DNA of 64,000 nucleotides, taken from positions 1 through 64,000 of the forward strand of contig JAKSUA010000006.1 in assembly GCA_024409235.1 (NCBI GenBank), read 5' to 3'. Every line of letters starts with the position of its first letter. Within the stretch, counting starts at the first letter, position 1. Under the pieces are notes generated by a model. It ran no database searches, was not told the DNA's origin, and saw nothing but the letters and a program-made list of their open reading frames with translations. The translations under genes were made by a program, and so were the position numbers. This document shows, piece after piece, positions 32,528-43,592 of this stretch. The stretch is from Bacteroidales bacterium. Lineage in GTDB: Bacteria > Bacteroidota > Bacteroidia > Bacteroidales > UBA1715.

Positions 32528-33718
32528 CTAAGACAAACTACTGAAAACGGAAATTATGTCTGATGCAACTTCTTTTTTCGATTTTAAATCATATTTAATT
32601 ACATCTCCAGTTCTTTTGATGATGGTGATTTTGTTTGTGTCGTAGCCGAATCCAGCTCCTTTGTCAGCTAAAGAGTTCAGTACGATAAAATCGAAGTTTT
32701 TCTTTTCTAATTTTGCTTTTGCGTGTTCAAATTCATTATTAGTTTCCAATGCAAAACCAGCAAGAACTTGTTCAGTTTTTTTTATTTTTCCTAACTCTTG
32801 TGCTATGTCAGGAGTTGGTTTTAAATCAACGGAAAGCGATTGTTTTTCTTTAATTTTTATGTTGTGTTTGGTAACAGGAGTAAAGTCGGCAACTGCGGCA
32901 CTTAAAATTGCGCCATCAACAGTAGGGAAGTGCTGTAATGCTGCTTCATACATCTCTTGGGCTGACTTTACGTCTATTCTGGTAATTCTAGGGTTAGTTG
33001 TAGTGATTTGTACTGGACCTGTTATTAAAATAACTTCAGCACCTCTGTTTGCAGCTTCTTCAGCTATAGCAAATCCCATTTTTCCGGAAGAATAGTTACC
33101 TATAAAGCGGACGGGGTCAATTGCTTCATAAGTTGGTCCTGCCGTTATCAGTATTTTTTTTTTTAGCGATTCTTTTTTGTCGAAAAAATCAGATAACCAT
33201 TGAGTAATGGCTTCTGGTTCTGCCATACGGCCTTTTCCTTCGAGTCCACTCGCAAGTTCACCGCAAGGTGGTTCAATAAATGAAACACCGTCTTGTTGTA
33301 ATGTCGCAATGTTACGTTGTGTGGCTTTATGGGCGTACATGTCCATATCCATAGCAGGAGCTATAACCACAGGACAACGAACAGACAAATATGATGTTAA
33401 TAGAAGATTATCGGCAATTCCGTTTGCCATTTTAGCAAGAGAATTAGCCGTACAAGGTGCAATTATGAATACATCGGCCCAGAGCCCTAGTTCAACATGA
33501 CTATTCCAACTTCCGTCGTCGTGATGGAAAAACTCTGATAAAACTGTGTTTTTGCTTAATGTAGCTAATGTAACAGGTGTAATGAACTCTTTAGCAAGGG
33601 GAGTCATTACTATTTTTACAGTTGCTCCTTGTTTTATTAGTAAACGAGTAAGTGTCGCTGCTTTATAGGCAGCAATACTTCCCGTTATACCTAATAATAT
33701 ATGTTTACCTTGAAGCAT
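32528..33718 (-). CDS. coaBC: Bifunctional phosphopantothenoylcysteine decarboxylase/phosphopantothenate-cysteine ligase
   Basis: A 396-residue protein. The N-terminal flavoprotein half has GITGSIAAYKAATLTR and the PAMDMDMYAHKATQRN motif. The C-terminal ligase half begins ITAGPTYEAIDPVRFIGN and contains SSGKMGFAIAEEA. It performs two consecutive steps of coenzyme A synthesis. It follows the omega-like gene by one base in the bamD-omega-coaBC transcript, a gene order I recall from many Bacteroidetes. All key motifs are present. Confidence 0.95.
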   Translation of the reverse strand: MLQGKHILLGITGSIAAYKAATLTRLLIKQGATVKIVMTPLAKEFITPVTLATLSKNTVLSEFFHHDDGSWNSHVELGLWADVFIIAPCTANSLAKMANGIADNLLLTSYLSVRCPVVIAPAMDMDMYAHKATQRNIATLQQDGVSFIEPPCGELASGLEGKGRMAEPEAITQWLSDFFDKKESLKKKILITAGPTYEAIDPVRFIGNYSSGKMGFAIAEEAANRGAEVILITGPVQITTTNPRITRIDVKSAQEMYEAALQHFPTVDGAILSAAVADFTPVTKHNIKIKEKQSLSVDLKPTPDIAQELGKIKKTEQVLAGFALETNNEFEHAKAKLEKKNFDFIVLNSLADKGAGFGYDTNKITIIKRTGDVIKYDLKSKKEVASDIISVFSSLS

Positions 33719-33719
33719 A

Positions 33720-34052
33720 TTACGCTTCTGTTTCTTCAGTTTCTGGTTTTCTGAAATAAACCTGATCCTCTAAAAATTCTTGAACAGCAATAAGTACAGG
33801 ATTTGGTAATTTTTCATAGAATTTAGAGATTTCTATTTGCTCGCGGTTTTCGAATGTTTCCTCTAGAGTATCGTTAACAGATGCAAATTCTTCCAATTTC
33901 GAGTCAAGTTCTTTTTTCAAATCTGTTTCAATTTGATCCGCTCTTTTAGCGATAATTGCAATAGATTCGTAAATGTTGTTAGTGCCTTTCTCCAACGTTT
34001 GAATGTCTCTCGTAATTGTGGAAGCAGGTGCTTTTGTTTTTTTGTAATCCAT
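33720..34052 (-). CDS. rpoZ: RNA polymerase omega subunit (Rpb6-like, Bacteroidetes type)
   Basis: A 110-residue protein beginning MDYKKTKAPASTITRDIQTL. The central segment TNNIYESIAIIAKRADQI is the Rpb6/omega core, in which the helix packs against the beta' subunit. The acidic C-terminus is variable. The position between bamD and coaBC is the usual place for this subunit in the phylum (recalled). It should stabilise RNA polymerase assembly. The family assignment rests on this short core and on context. Confidence 0.8.
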   Translation of the reverse strand: MDYKKTKAPASTITRDIQTLEKGTNNIYESIAIIAKRADQIETDLKKELDSKLEEFASVNDTLEETFENREQIEISKFYEKLPNPVLIAVQEFLEDQVYFRKPETEETEA

Positions 34053-34068
34053 TTCTATAAAAATTAAA

Positions 34069-34851
34069 TTATTTTGTTCTTTTCATTATTTGTAAAAATA
34101 TCTTTTCGGCATCTTTTGCCCATTGTCCATTCGGAAATTCGTCAATATATGCGTGATAATCGTCAACTGCAAGATCGTAACGGTCATCTTTTTTTGATTC
34201 TACACTGTTTTCTGCAAGTAGAAATGACGATTTAAGAGTTAAAAACAATAATTCTTCACGGTATTTAGTGTCGGGATATTGTTTAAGGCAATTCTTTAAT
34301 GATGTTACAGCAGCTTTGTAATCTTCTAGATTGTAGAAAATTTTACTGTTGTTGTATGCTTTTTCTTCCAATTTTTCTCTCAATTTACCTATGTTTTCAT
34401 TGCTTTCTTTTACGTATGAACCATTAGGAAATTTGTTGATGTATAATTGAAAACTTTGTACAGCTTTCTCTGTGTAGGTTTGGTCTAAGGTAGAAACTGG
34501 AGACACATTGTAATAGCATACTGCCGAATAAAAATATGCATATTCTACTTGAGTACTTGTAGGATATGTTATTGCAAATCGTTCGAAATAGTATGCTGCC
34601 ATAAGGTAATCTTGCTCTTCGTAATAACTCTTTGCCAACATCATAGTGATGTTTTCTCCTTTTTCTGTAAGACGAAATGCAGGTAAGGCTTTTTCTAAGA
34701 GTCCGTAGCTTTTATAGTAATCCTTTGCATCAAAGTATCTGACTGCCCCTTCATATACTGCATCATAATCGTCAGACTTTAAGAGCTTCTGATATTCGCT
34801 CTGGCATCCGATGCAGCTTAATAAAGCTATTATAAACAAATACTTCTTCAT
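34069..34851 (-). CDS. bamD: Outer-membrane assembly lipoprotein BamD
   Basis: A 260-residue protein with a lipoprotein signal (LLSCIGC, with Cys16 the probable lipidated residue). Tandem TPR-like helices follow: YDAVYEGAVRYFDAKDYYKS, TMMLAKSYYEEQDYLMAAYYF, and others to about residue 220. It is part of the BAM complex that inserts beta-barrel proteins into the outer membrane. A TAACTTTG -7 box (minus strand, 34876-34869) lies 17 bases upstream, in the gap shared divergently with gyrB. Confidence 0.93.
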   Translation of the reverse strand: MKKYLFIIALLSCIGCQSEYQKLLKSDDYDAVYEGAVRYFDAKDYYKSYGLLEKALPAFRLTEKGENITMMLAKSYYEEQDYLMAAYYFERFAITYPTSTQVEYAYFYSAVCYYNVSPVSTLDQTYTEKAVQSFQLYINKFPNGSYVKESNENIGKLREKLEEKAYNNSKIFYNLEDYKAAVTSLKNCLKQYPDTKYREELLFLTLKSSFLLAENSVESKKDDRYDLAVDDYHAYIDEFPNGQWAKDAEKIFLQIMKRTK

Positions 34852-34868
34852 ACCTTATAATTAACGTG

Positions 34869-34876
34869 CAAAGTTA
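34869..34876 (-). promoter_or_regulatory. -7 box (TAACTTTG) of bamD
   Basis: TAACTTTG on the minus strand fits TAnnTTTG, 17 bases before the bamD start. The upstream element is only CTTTT-like, so confidence is moderate to low. Confidence 0.4.
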
Positions 34877-35068
34877 CAAAAGTTTTTTGTATAAAAGTGT
34901 ATGTGACAAAGATTGTTTTGTCTTTTTGTGAAAAATGTGCTGGTGAAATATAATTAACTCGTGTTGTTAATAACTTTTCATTTCTTGCACAGATAAATAT
35001 ATGGTCGAATTTTTCTTTTTGTGTATTTTCGCTTGCATTTCCTATAAAAGGGAAAACGAAAAGATTAA

Positions 35069-37063
<1,995 letters not shown>

Positions 37064-37097
37064 TTAATTTCTAAATTAAATTTTAACACTATATACA

Positions 37098-38234
37098 ATG
37101 GAATTTATAGTTTCAACATCAGAATTATTAAGTCAATTAAATACAATAAAGGGTGTTATCAATTCTAAGAATGCTCTTCCTATTCTTGATAATTTCCTTT
37201 TCACTTTGGAAGGAAATACTCTAAAGATTGAAGCTTCGGACTTGGAAACACGTTTGGAAACAAAAATTGAATTGGAGAATGTAAAGGGTAGCGGTATTGT
37301 TGCTATTGAAGCAAAACGTTTGACAGATATGTTGGGATTGTTCTCCGATGAGCCTTTAACATTTAAGGTTGATTTGACAAATTATAAGATTGATATACTT
37401 TCTGCAAGTGGTAAGTATAGCATAGCTGGTGCAAGCGGTGAAGAATTCCCAAAGAATTTGTCTTTGGAGGAAACAAAGTCTTCTTTCACAATTGCTTCGG
37501 ACATTCTACAGAAAGCTATTGCTAGTACAGTTTTTGCAACTTCAGATGAAGATTCACGTCCAATTTTTACTGGAATTTTGTTTGAATTGACAAATGAACA
37601 CTTACGTTTAGTTGCAACTGATTCTCACAAATTGGCTCGTTATACAAGAACAGACATTAAGTCTGATTCAGCTGCATCTTTCATTTTCCCTAAAAAACCT
37701 GCAAATATTTTGAAAAACATCCTTTCAAAGGAAAATGGTGATGTGAAAGTTGAATTTGATGAAAAACAGGTTGTCATTACAATGTCTTCAAATATCATGA
37801 GCTGCCGTTTGATCGATGGAAAATATCCAAACTATAGTGCAGTAATTCCAACAGAAAATCCTAATGTTCTTTTAATCAACAAAGACGATTTCTATAAGAA
37901 ATTACGTCGAGTTGCTTTCTTCTCAAATCCAGCAAACAACTTAGCTCGATTGGAAATGTCTGGAACACGTTTGTTGATTTCTGCACAAAATATCGATTAT
38001 GCAAGTTCTGCAAAAGAAGAGTTGAACTGCCGTTATGAAGGTGAAGATATGCAGATTGGTTTCAAATCAAAATTGTTGTTGACAATATTAGACAATTTGA
38101 ACAGCGAGGATGTTAGTCTTGAAATGTCAGAACCTTCTCGTGCCGGTTTGATTATTCCTGTAGATAAGGAAGATGAAAACGAAGATGTTCTTATGTTGTT
38201 GATGCCTATGATGTTGATGCCGGTATCAGAATAA
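37098..38234 (+). CDS. dnaN: DNA polymerase III beta sliding clamp
   Basis: A 378-residue protein of three repeated clamp domains. The N-domain starts MEFIVSTSELLSQLNTIKGV, the middle carries TGILFELTNEHLRLVATDSHKLA, and the C-domain ends with MLLMPMMLMP near the terminus, where the partner-binding groove lies. It tethers polymerases to DNA and is loaded by the dnaX products. It lies in one transcript with gyrB, an arrangement that recalls the dnaA-dnaN-gyrB neighbourhoods near origins. No DnaA boxes were recognised here. Confidence 0.96.
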   Translation: MEFIVSTSELLSQLNTIKGVINSKNALPILDNFLFTLEGNTLKIEASDLETRLETKIELENVKGSGIVAIEAKRLTDMLGLFSDEPLTFKVDLTNYKIDILSASGKYSIAGASGEEFPKNLSLEETKSSFTIASDILQKAIASTVFATSDEDSRPIFTGILFELTNEHLRLVATDSHKLARYTRTDIKSDSAASFIFPKKPANILKNILSKENGDVKVEFDEKQVVITMSSNIMSCRLIDGKYPNYSAVIPTENPNVLLINKDDFYKKLRRVAFFSNPANNLARLEMSGTRLLISAQNIDYASSAKEELNCRYEGEDMQIGFKSKLLLTILDNLNSEDVSLEMSEPSRAGLIIPVDKEDENEDVLMLLMPMMLMPVSE

Positions 38235-38255
38235 TTGAAATTAAGATAAACTATG

Positions 38256-38290
38256 AAGAGTGGCGGATTTTTCGTCACTCTTTTTATTTT
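38256..38290 (+). terminator. Rho-independent terminator after dnaN
   Basis: AAGAGTGGCG (38256-38265) pairs with CGTCACTCTT (38273-38282), including one G-T pair, followed by a T-rich run. It ends only 8 bases before the next gene, whose start codon therefore follows the terminator closely. Confidence 0.75.
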
Positions 38291-38297
38291 TAAGAAA

Positions 38298-39065
38298 ATG
38301 AAATTACAGTTAAATAGACCGATTGCTTTTTTTGATTTAGAAACAACTGGCGTTGATGTTGTAAAAGACAGAATTGTTGAAATATCAATTTTGAAAGTAT
38401 TTCCAAATGGGGATGAAAATGCAATAACTCGAAGAGTAAATCCTCAGATGCATATTCCGGAAGCAGCAACTGCTGTACATCACATAACAGATGAAGATGT
38501 TGCTGATAAACCTACTTTTTCACAAATAGCAAAAGAGATTGCATTGATGTTGGAGGACTGTGATATTGCCGGTTATAATTCCAATAAATTTGATGTTCCT
38601 TTGTTAGCTGAGGAATTCTCTCGTGCAGATGTGATATTTGACTGGTCTAAAAGAAAAATGGTTGATGTACATGTTCTTTATTTGAAAAAAGAACCACGTA
38701 CTCTTTCGGCTGCATATAAATTCTATTGTGAAAAAGATTTGGAGGGAGCACATTCCGCAGATGCTGACACTTTTGCCACATACGAAGTATTGCAGGCTCA
38801 GTTGGACAAATATCCTGATGTTCAAAATACTGTGGATTTTTTAAGTGATTTTACGCATCATACAAACAATGTAGATTTTGCGGGAAGAATTATCTATAAT
38901 GAGAAAAAACAGGAAGTCTTTAATTTCGGGAAATACAAAGGACAGCTTGTTGCTGATGTATTTAAAAAAGATCCGAGTTATTATTCATGGATGATGAATG
39001 GCGATTTTCTTTCTAATACAAAACAAGTGATTACAGCAATAAAATTACGTACATTCGGAAAATAA
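38298..39065 (+). CDS. DnaQ-like 3'-5' exonuclease
   Basis: The start is ATG 38298 (MKLQLNRPIAFFDLETTGVD). The longer ORF start at 38253 would precede the terminator. The 255-residue protein has the DEDDh active site: FDLETTG (first Asp and Glu), GYNSNKFDVPLL (second Asp) and HSADADTFAT (His and last Asp). It is probably a nuclease of the DNA polymerase epsilon type acting in proofreading or repair. A C-terminal part (FGKYKGQLVADVFKKDPSYYSWMM) resembles the short domain seen after exonucleases of this family in Bacteroidetes. Its stop overlaps the next start by one base. Confidence 0.9.
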   Translation: MKLQLNRPIAFFDLETTGVDVVKDRIVEISILKVFPNGDENAITRRVNPQMHIPEAATAVHHITDEDVADKPTFSQIAKEIALMLEDCDIAGYNSNKFDVPLLAEEFSRADVIFDWSKRKMVDVHVLYLKKEPRTLSAAYKFYCEKDLEGAHSADADTFATYEVLQAQLDKYPDVQNTVDFLSDFTHHTNNVDFAGRIIYNEKKQEVFNFGKYKGQLVADVFKKDPSYYSWMMNGDFLSNTKQVITAIKLRTFGK

Positions 39066-39637
39066 TGAAAATACTTGCACTAGAATATGGCCATGATGTG
39101 GCAAGTCTTGATGAAGCAATGGCTTGTTATCCGGATTCATCGTTGATTAGAAACAATGATGATTTTTATGTTCCGAATTTCTCAAATCAGATTGTTGCAT
39201 ACGCAGGAATATATCTGCAGTTCAATAAAATTGGAAAATGTATAGAACCTCGTTTTGTTGACCGTTATTTTAAAGAGGTTGGATGTGCTGTAAAATTTAT
39301 GGCTGCTGATGTAATTGAACGCAATAAAAAAAATGGAACAGCAACGGATATAGCATGCAGTTTTGATTCTTCCTTAGCAATAAGTAACGAGAAAATTCTT
39401 GTTGATAAGACTGATTTACAAGTTTCTATTTTGTTTAATAAACAACAAATAGAGTTTGATTTTAATGTGATAAAAACGATTCCGGAATTTGTTGCTACGG
39501 CAACGAAGTATTATACGGTAAAAATAGGGGATTTATTCTTTGTTCCGTTAACAAGAACTCCAATGCCTGTTTCAATAGGAGATGTATTTGATTTATCGTT
39601 GCAACAGCGTCAGTTATTAACTTGTACTGTGAAATAA
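39065..39637 (+). CDS. Degenerate fumarylacetoacetate hydrolase-family protein
   Basis: A 190-residue protein aligning in order with FAH-family proteins of Bacteroides. RNNDDFYVPNFSNQIVAY, CIEPRFVDRYFKEVGCAVKF and the late VKIGDLFFVP and IGDVFDLSLQ match known segments. The catalytic metal site, normally an Ex(V)E pair after the segment DFS, is missing; the corresponding place reads IVAYAGIYLQ. It therefore probably does not catalyse C-C hydrolysis and may be a structural or binding protein. Start and stop overlap the exonuclease and DUF2461 genes, so it is translated with them. Confidence 0.65.
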   Translation: MKILALEYGHDVASLDEAMACYPDSSLIRNNDDFYVPNFSNQIVAYAGIYLQFNKIGKCIEPRFVDRYFKEVGCAVKFMAADVIERNKKNGTATDIACSFDSSLAISNEKILVDKTDLQVSILFNKQQIEFDFNVIKTIPEFVATATKYYTVKIGDLFFVPLTRTPMPVSIGDVFDLSLQQRQLLTCTVK

Positions 39638-40315
39638 ATGGCTTCGATTGATTTACATTGTGTTTGGAATTTCCTTTCTGATTTGGCATTAAACAATAAT
39701 AAGAATTGGTTTGATGCGCATAAAAGCCTTTATAAACAGGCTCATGAAAATTCTATGGCTTTTGCCGAAGCTTTAATTACTGGTTTAGCAAAATTTGATA
39801 AAGATGTTGCAGGTTTGTCGGTAAAAGATTGCACGTATAGAATATATCGTGATTTACGTTTTTCTATTGACAAAACGCCGTACAAAAAACATATAGGAAT
39901 TTATGTTTGCCCTCAGGGAAAGAAGAGTGAAAATGCAGGGTATTATGTCCATATTGAACCAAGTAGCGAATGTATGCTTGTTTCCGGATTATATATGCCT
40001 TCGCCTGCCGCGTTAAAGAGTGTGAGAGAAGAAATTATGTGTGAAGGTGAGTTGTTTGAAAACGCTATAAAAGCTTGTGAAGGTTTTGAATTAGATTGGA
40101 GTACTGCTTTGAAACGTATTCCGCAAGGTTGGAATTCTGCAGATAAGTATTCTGAATATTATAAGTTGAAAGATTTTAATGTGATTCAGAAAATAACAAA
40201 AGAACAAATTTTGTCGCCTGATTTTTTAGAGTTTGTTCTGCAGGAATTTAAAAAGACGCATGAATTAAATGTAATTTTAAATCGTTGTGTGTCTTATGCA
40301 AAAGAAAATTATTGA
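39638..40315 (+). CDS. DUF2461-family protein
   Basis: A 225-residue cytoplasmic protein. The motif FLSDLALNNNKNWFDAHKSLYKQA near the start, followed by YRIYRDLRFSIDKTPYKKHIG and the region AGYYVHIEPSSECMLVSGLY, is the DUF2461 signature (also called TIGR02453), recalled. No function is established. It starts directly after the stop of the degenerate FAH gene. The stop is TGA (40313-40315), which shows that TGA is a normal stop here. Confidence 0.88.
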   Translation: MASIDLHCVWNFLSDLALNNNKNWFDAHKSLYKQAHENSMAFAEALITGLAKFDKDVAGLSVKDCTYRIYRDLRFSIDKTPYKKHIGIYVCPQGKKSENAGYYVHIEPSSECMLVSGLYMPSPAALKSVREEIMCEGELFENAIKACEGFELDWSTALKRIPQGWNSADKYSEYYKLKDFNVIQKITKEQILSPDFLEFVLQEFKKTHELNVILNRCVSYAKENY

Positions 40316-40335
40316 AACGATTTTTTCTAAAAAGA

Positions 40336-40369
40336 AAAGCCTGTTGATTTTTCAACAGGCTTTCTTTTT
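40336..40369. terminator. Bidirectional terminator between DUF2461 and guaA
   Basis: AAAGCCTGTTGA (40336-40347) and TCAACAGGCTTT (40352-40363) form a 12-bp perfect stem between two converging genes, with T-runs on the plus side and on the minus side. Confidence 0.85.
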
Positions 40370-41974
40370 TTATTCCCATTCAATTGTTGAAGGTGGTTTT
40401 GAAGAAATGTCGTAGCATACTCGGTTAACACCTTTCACTTTGTTTATGATGTCGTTAGACACTTTTGCCATAAATTCGTATGGTAGGTGAGCCCAGTCTG
40501 CCGTCATTGCATCGGTACTTGTTACTGCACGCAACGCAACGGCACGTTCGTATGTTCTTTCGTCGCCCATAACGCCTACGCTCTTGATTGGCAATAAAAC
40601 AACACCAGCTTGCCAGATTTGATCGTACAAAGAAACTTCAATTTCTCCGTTTGTCATATCGGCAGGAACACCTGCTGCAAGCACTTTACGAGCCTCTTCA
40701 CCGGAAAGTTTTACTTTCCAGTCACGAAGACCTTGAATGAATATATCGTCTGCATCTTGAAGAATGCGAACTTTTTCTCTTGTAATGTCGCCCAAAATAC
40801 GAACAGCCAAACCTGGTCCAGGGAATGGGTGACGAGTAATCAAATGCTCAGGCATACCCATTTGGCGACCAACACGACGAACTTCGTCTTTGAACAACCA
40901 TTTTAATGGCTCGCAAAGTTGTAGGTGCATTTTTTCTGGAAGACCACCAACATTATGGTGACTCTTGATTACCATACCTGTAATGCTCAAACTTTCAATT
41001 CTATCAGGGTAGATAGTACCTTGTGCCAACCATTTAGCGTCTGTAATTTTTTGTGCTTCTGCATCAAATACATCAATGAAACCAGCACCGATAATTTTAC
41101 GTTTGCGTTCTGGTTCTGTAACACCTTCCAATTCTTTGAAGAATTTCTCGCTTGCGTCAACACCAATTACGTTCAAACCAAGACATTCGTAATCGTGAAG
41201 CACATTTTTGAACTCATCTTTACGAAGCATACCGTGGTCAACGAAAATACAAGTCAAATTCTTACCGATAGCCTTATTCAAAAGTACGGCAGCAACCGAA
41301 GAATCAACACCACCACTTAAACCAAGGATTACGCGGTCGTTACCAAGTTGTGCTTTAAGTTCAGCGACAGTAGTTTCAACAAATGATGCAGGACTCCACG
41401 ATTGTTTACCGCCACAGATATCAACAACGAAGTTTTTCAACAATAATGTACCTTGTACAGAGTGGAACACTTCTGGGTGGAACTGTACGCCCCAAACTTG
41501 TTCACCTTCAAATTGATATGCTGCAAATTCAACCTTGTCAGTTGAAGCGATTTTCTTTGCGTTAGCCGGAAGTTTTGTGATAGTATCACCGTGACTCATC
41601 CAGACTTGCGAATTGTCGTCTAATCCTTGTAGAAGAGGATTTGTCTTGTCAAATGACGAAAGATTTGCACGACCATATTCTCTTGTTCCCGCAGATTCAA
41701 CCTTGCCACCAAATGTTTGTGCCATAAATTGCGCACCATAGCAAATACCAAGAATAGGGTATTTACCACGAATATCAGTCAAATCAACTTTGAAAGCCTT
41801 TTCGTCATATACGCTAAATGGCGAACCGCTTAAAATGACACCAATGACATCTTTGTCATCTTTCGGAAACTTGTTGTAGGGAACGATTTCGCAGAACATA
41901 TCCAATTCACGGACACGGCGACCAATAAGTTGTGTCGTCTGCGAACCGAAGTCTAAAATGATAATTTTTTCCAT
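40370..41974 (-). CDS. guaA: GMP synthase (glutamine-hydrolysing)
   Basis: The start is ATG 41972-41974 ([20 protein letters not shown]). The longer reading to 42004 adds ten residues before the promoter region. In the 534-residue protein the glutaminase domain has [11 protein letters not shown] (nucleophile Cys) and [11 protein letters not shown]. The ATP-PPase domain has the P-loop [11 protein letters not shown], and the C-terminal dimer domain ends KPPSTIEWE. It makes GMP from XMP, glutamine and ATP. A TATTTTTG -7 box precedes it. Confidence 0.96.
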   Translation of the reverse strand: MEKIIILDFGSQTTQLIGRRVRELDMFCEIVPYNKFPKDDKDVIGVILSGSPFSVYDEKAFKVDLTDIRGKYPILGICYGAQFMAQTFGGKVESAGTREYGRANLSSFDKTNPLLQGLDDNSQVWMSHGDTITKLPANAKKIASTDKVEFAAYQFEGEQVWGVQFHPEVFHSVQGTLLLKNFVVDICGGKQSWSPASFVETTVAELKAQLGNDRVILGLSGGVDSSVAAVLLNKAIGKNLTCIFVDHGMLRKDEFKNVLHDYECLGLNVIGVDASEKFFKELEGVTEPERKRKIIGAGFIDVFDAEAQKITDAKWLAQGTIYPDRIESLSITGMVIKSHHNVGGLPEKMHLQLCEPLKWLFKDEVRRVGRQMGMPEHLITRHPFPGPGLAVRILGDITREKVRILQDADDIFIQGLRDWKVKLSGEEARKVLAAGVPADMTNGEIEVSLYDQIWQAGVVLLPIKSVGVMGDERTYERAVALRAVTSTDAMTADWAHLPYEFMAKVSNDIINKVKGVNRVCYDISSKPPSTIEWE

Positions 41975-41993
41975 TCTTTTTGTAATTGTGCTG

Positions 41994-42001
41994 CAAAAAT
42001 A
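41994..42001 (-). promoter_or_regulatory. -7 box (TATTTTTG) of guaA
   Basis: TATTTTTG on the minus strand, 19 bases before the chosen guaA start. No TTTG lies at 19 to 21 bases upstream. Confidence 0.45.
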
Positions 42002-42060
42002 CAAGGATTATTCAAAATGAAAATGTATTTGAACTACAAATATTTAACAAGTAATGAAGT

Positions 42061-43407
42061 TTATTTGTATTCTTTTACAAACTCAACTAATAAATTGAAT
42101 AATTCGTTGAATTTTGTAAGTGGAAGTTGGTTAGGATTGTCGTTGAGGTCATGATATGCCTGTGTTCCACCTTTCGTGTAGATATAAAAACAAGGAATGT
42201 TTTTCTTGTAGAAAGAGCAGTGGTCGCTGTTACATGCTTCTCCTCGAATCTGAATTTTGGAAAAATAATTTTTCTCGTTGTTTATCTTTTGAATGAGTTC
42301 CAGCTCTTTGTCAAATATTTTTCCATTTACAATACAAATGCCTTCTTCGCCTGTTCCAACTAAATCAAGGTTGATTACAAAATCAAAATCTTCGGGTTCA
42401 ACAAGTTCCTGTACAAATTTTTTTGATCCTAACAATCCTAATTCTTCGCCGGTAAAAGCAATGAAATAAATGTCTGTATTTTCTCTGAACGACGGATTTT
42501 CATGATAAAATTTAGCAAGACTTAATAACAAGGCCATTCCACTTGCATTGTCATTTGCACCATTGTATGTAATTGGTCCATATTGCCCTAAATGGTCGTA
42601 ATGTGCGGTGAATGCAATTGTTTTTCGTGCTTTTGTGCTTGCTGGTAAATAGCCAAAAATGTTTGAAGTGTTACATTCTTCCAGTTTTTGTGTTATTTCA
42701 AACTGAATGTTTTTTGGTGTTGTAGATTGAAATTTTTTGTTAGAAAGAATGATGTAGGGAATATTACCGCAGATTGATGAAATATTTTGAGTTAACTTTT
42801 GATTCGTGAGTTTTACTATTGCGCCAATGTTGTAAACACCGCTCCAAACTAAATCAACAGTAATCCAATTGTTGATTGTCTCAATTTCATTTTTTGTGAA
42901 AGTTGTGTCGGTTTCATCGAAAATAAGACAATATTGAGCGTATTTAGACTTATATTTTTCTTTAAGTTCTGTTGTTTTTTGTCCTAAGCAAATATTCTGC
43001 AGATCTTTTTTGTTGAAAGGAATGCATTTTAGCGTTTTTTCTCCTCCGCCACTAATTTCGTGTACAATAAAGTCTTCTCCAGGGATAAGTTTCTGTCCGT
43101 CAATGGTAATGTTTAATTTATCAGGAAAAGTATTTACGTTATAGCTGATTCTCTGGATATAACAATCTCTTGAAACCGTTTTATTGCTGTCAGGATTACA
43201 TTCTTTGTCTGTAAAGATTGACTGCAGCCCAAATTCTCTAAATTTATTGTAGATATAATTTGAGGCGTTTTGGATGCCATTGTTCACATATCCACGTCCG
43301 TGCATTTTATCAGAACAAAGTTCATTAAGAAATTTTCTTCCGTCTTCTATTTGAGCTTGGAGAGATATCGAAATTAGTGTAAATAGGAGGATTGACAGTT
43401 TTTTCAT
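42061..43407 (-). CDS. Secreted M28-family metallopeptidase
   Basis: A 448-residue protein with a signal peptide (residues 1-19, ending LQAQ). The C-terminal M28 domain has the zinc set HYDHLG, ANDNASG, GEELGLLGS, DLVG and SDHCSFY. The long N-terminal part (20-230) resembles a PA-like lid inserted before the catalytic domain. It is probably a periplasmic or secreted aminopeptidase acting on peptide N-termini. It is flanked by unrelated genes and probably has its own promoter. Confidence 0.9.
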   Translation of the reverse strand: MKKLSILLFTLISISLQAQIEDGRKFLNELCSDKMHGRGYVNNGIQNASNYIYNKFREFGLQSIFTDKECNPDSNKTVSRDCYIQRISYNVNTFPDKLNITIDGQKLIPGEDFIVHEISGGGEKTLKCIPFNKKDLQNICLGQKTTELKEKYKSKYAQYCLIFDETDTTFTKNEIETINNWITVDLVWSGVYNIGAIVKLTNQKLTQNISSICGNIPYIILSNKKFQSTTPKNIQFEITQKLEECNTSNIFGYLPASTKARKTIAFTAHYDHLGQYGPITYNGANDNASGMALLLSLAKFYHENPSFRENTDIYFIAFTGEELGLLGSKKFVQELVEPEDFDFVINLDLVGTGEEGICIVNGKIFDKELELIQKINNEKNYFSKIQIRGEACNSDHCSFYKKNIPCFYIYTKGGTQAYHDLNDNPNQLPLTKFNELFNLLVEFVKEYK

Positions 43408-43538
43408 TGTTGTATGTTTTTCTAGACAATTCGCTGTTTTACTATTTCGATTTTCTTTGAAATTTGTATGATATTGATTTATCTAGTGGTTGTTACTAAA
43501 CCTGTTTTTATAAAGAATTTAGTATCAGAAGAAAATTT

Positions 43539-43578
43539 GACAGATGTTTGTGCAAGATAATTCTGCACAAACATTGTC
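43539..43578 (-). terminator. Strong hairpin after the DUF3127 gene
   Basis: ATGTTTGTGCA (43544-43554) and TGCACAAACAT (43564-43574) form a perfect 11-bp stem, extended by GACA/TGTC after a bulge. It lies 15 bases past the stop, but the T-run on the minus strand is weak (AAATTTTC). Termination or mRNA 3'-end protection are both possible. Confidence 0.55.
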
Positions 43579-43592
43579 AATAGAGGATATTC

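Noticed and set aside
37064-38297. Replication origin next to dnaN and gyrB
   Set aside because: No DnaA boxes or AT-rich iteron set were recognised and dnaA is absent from the window.
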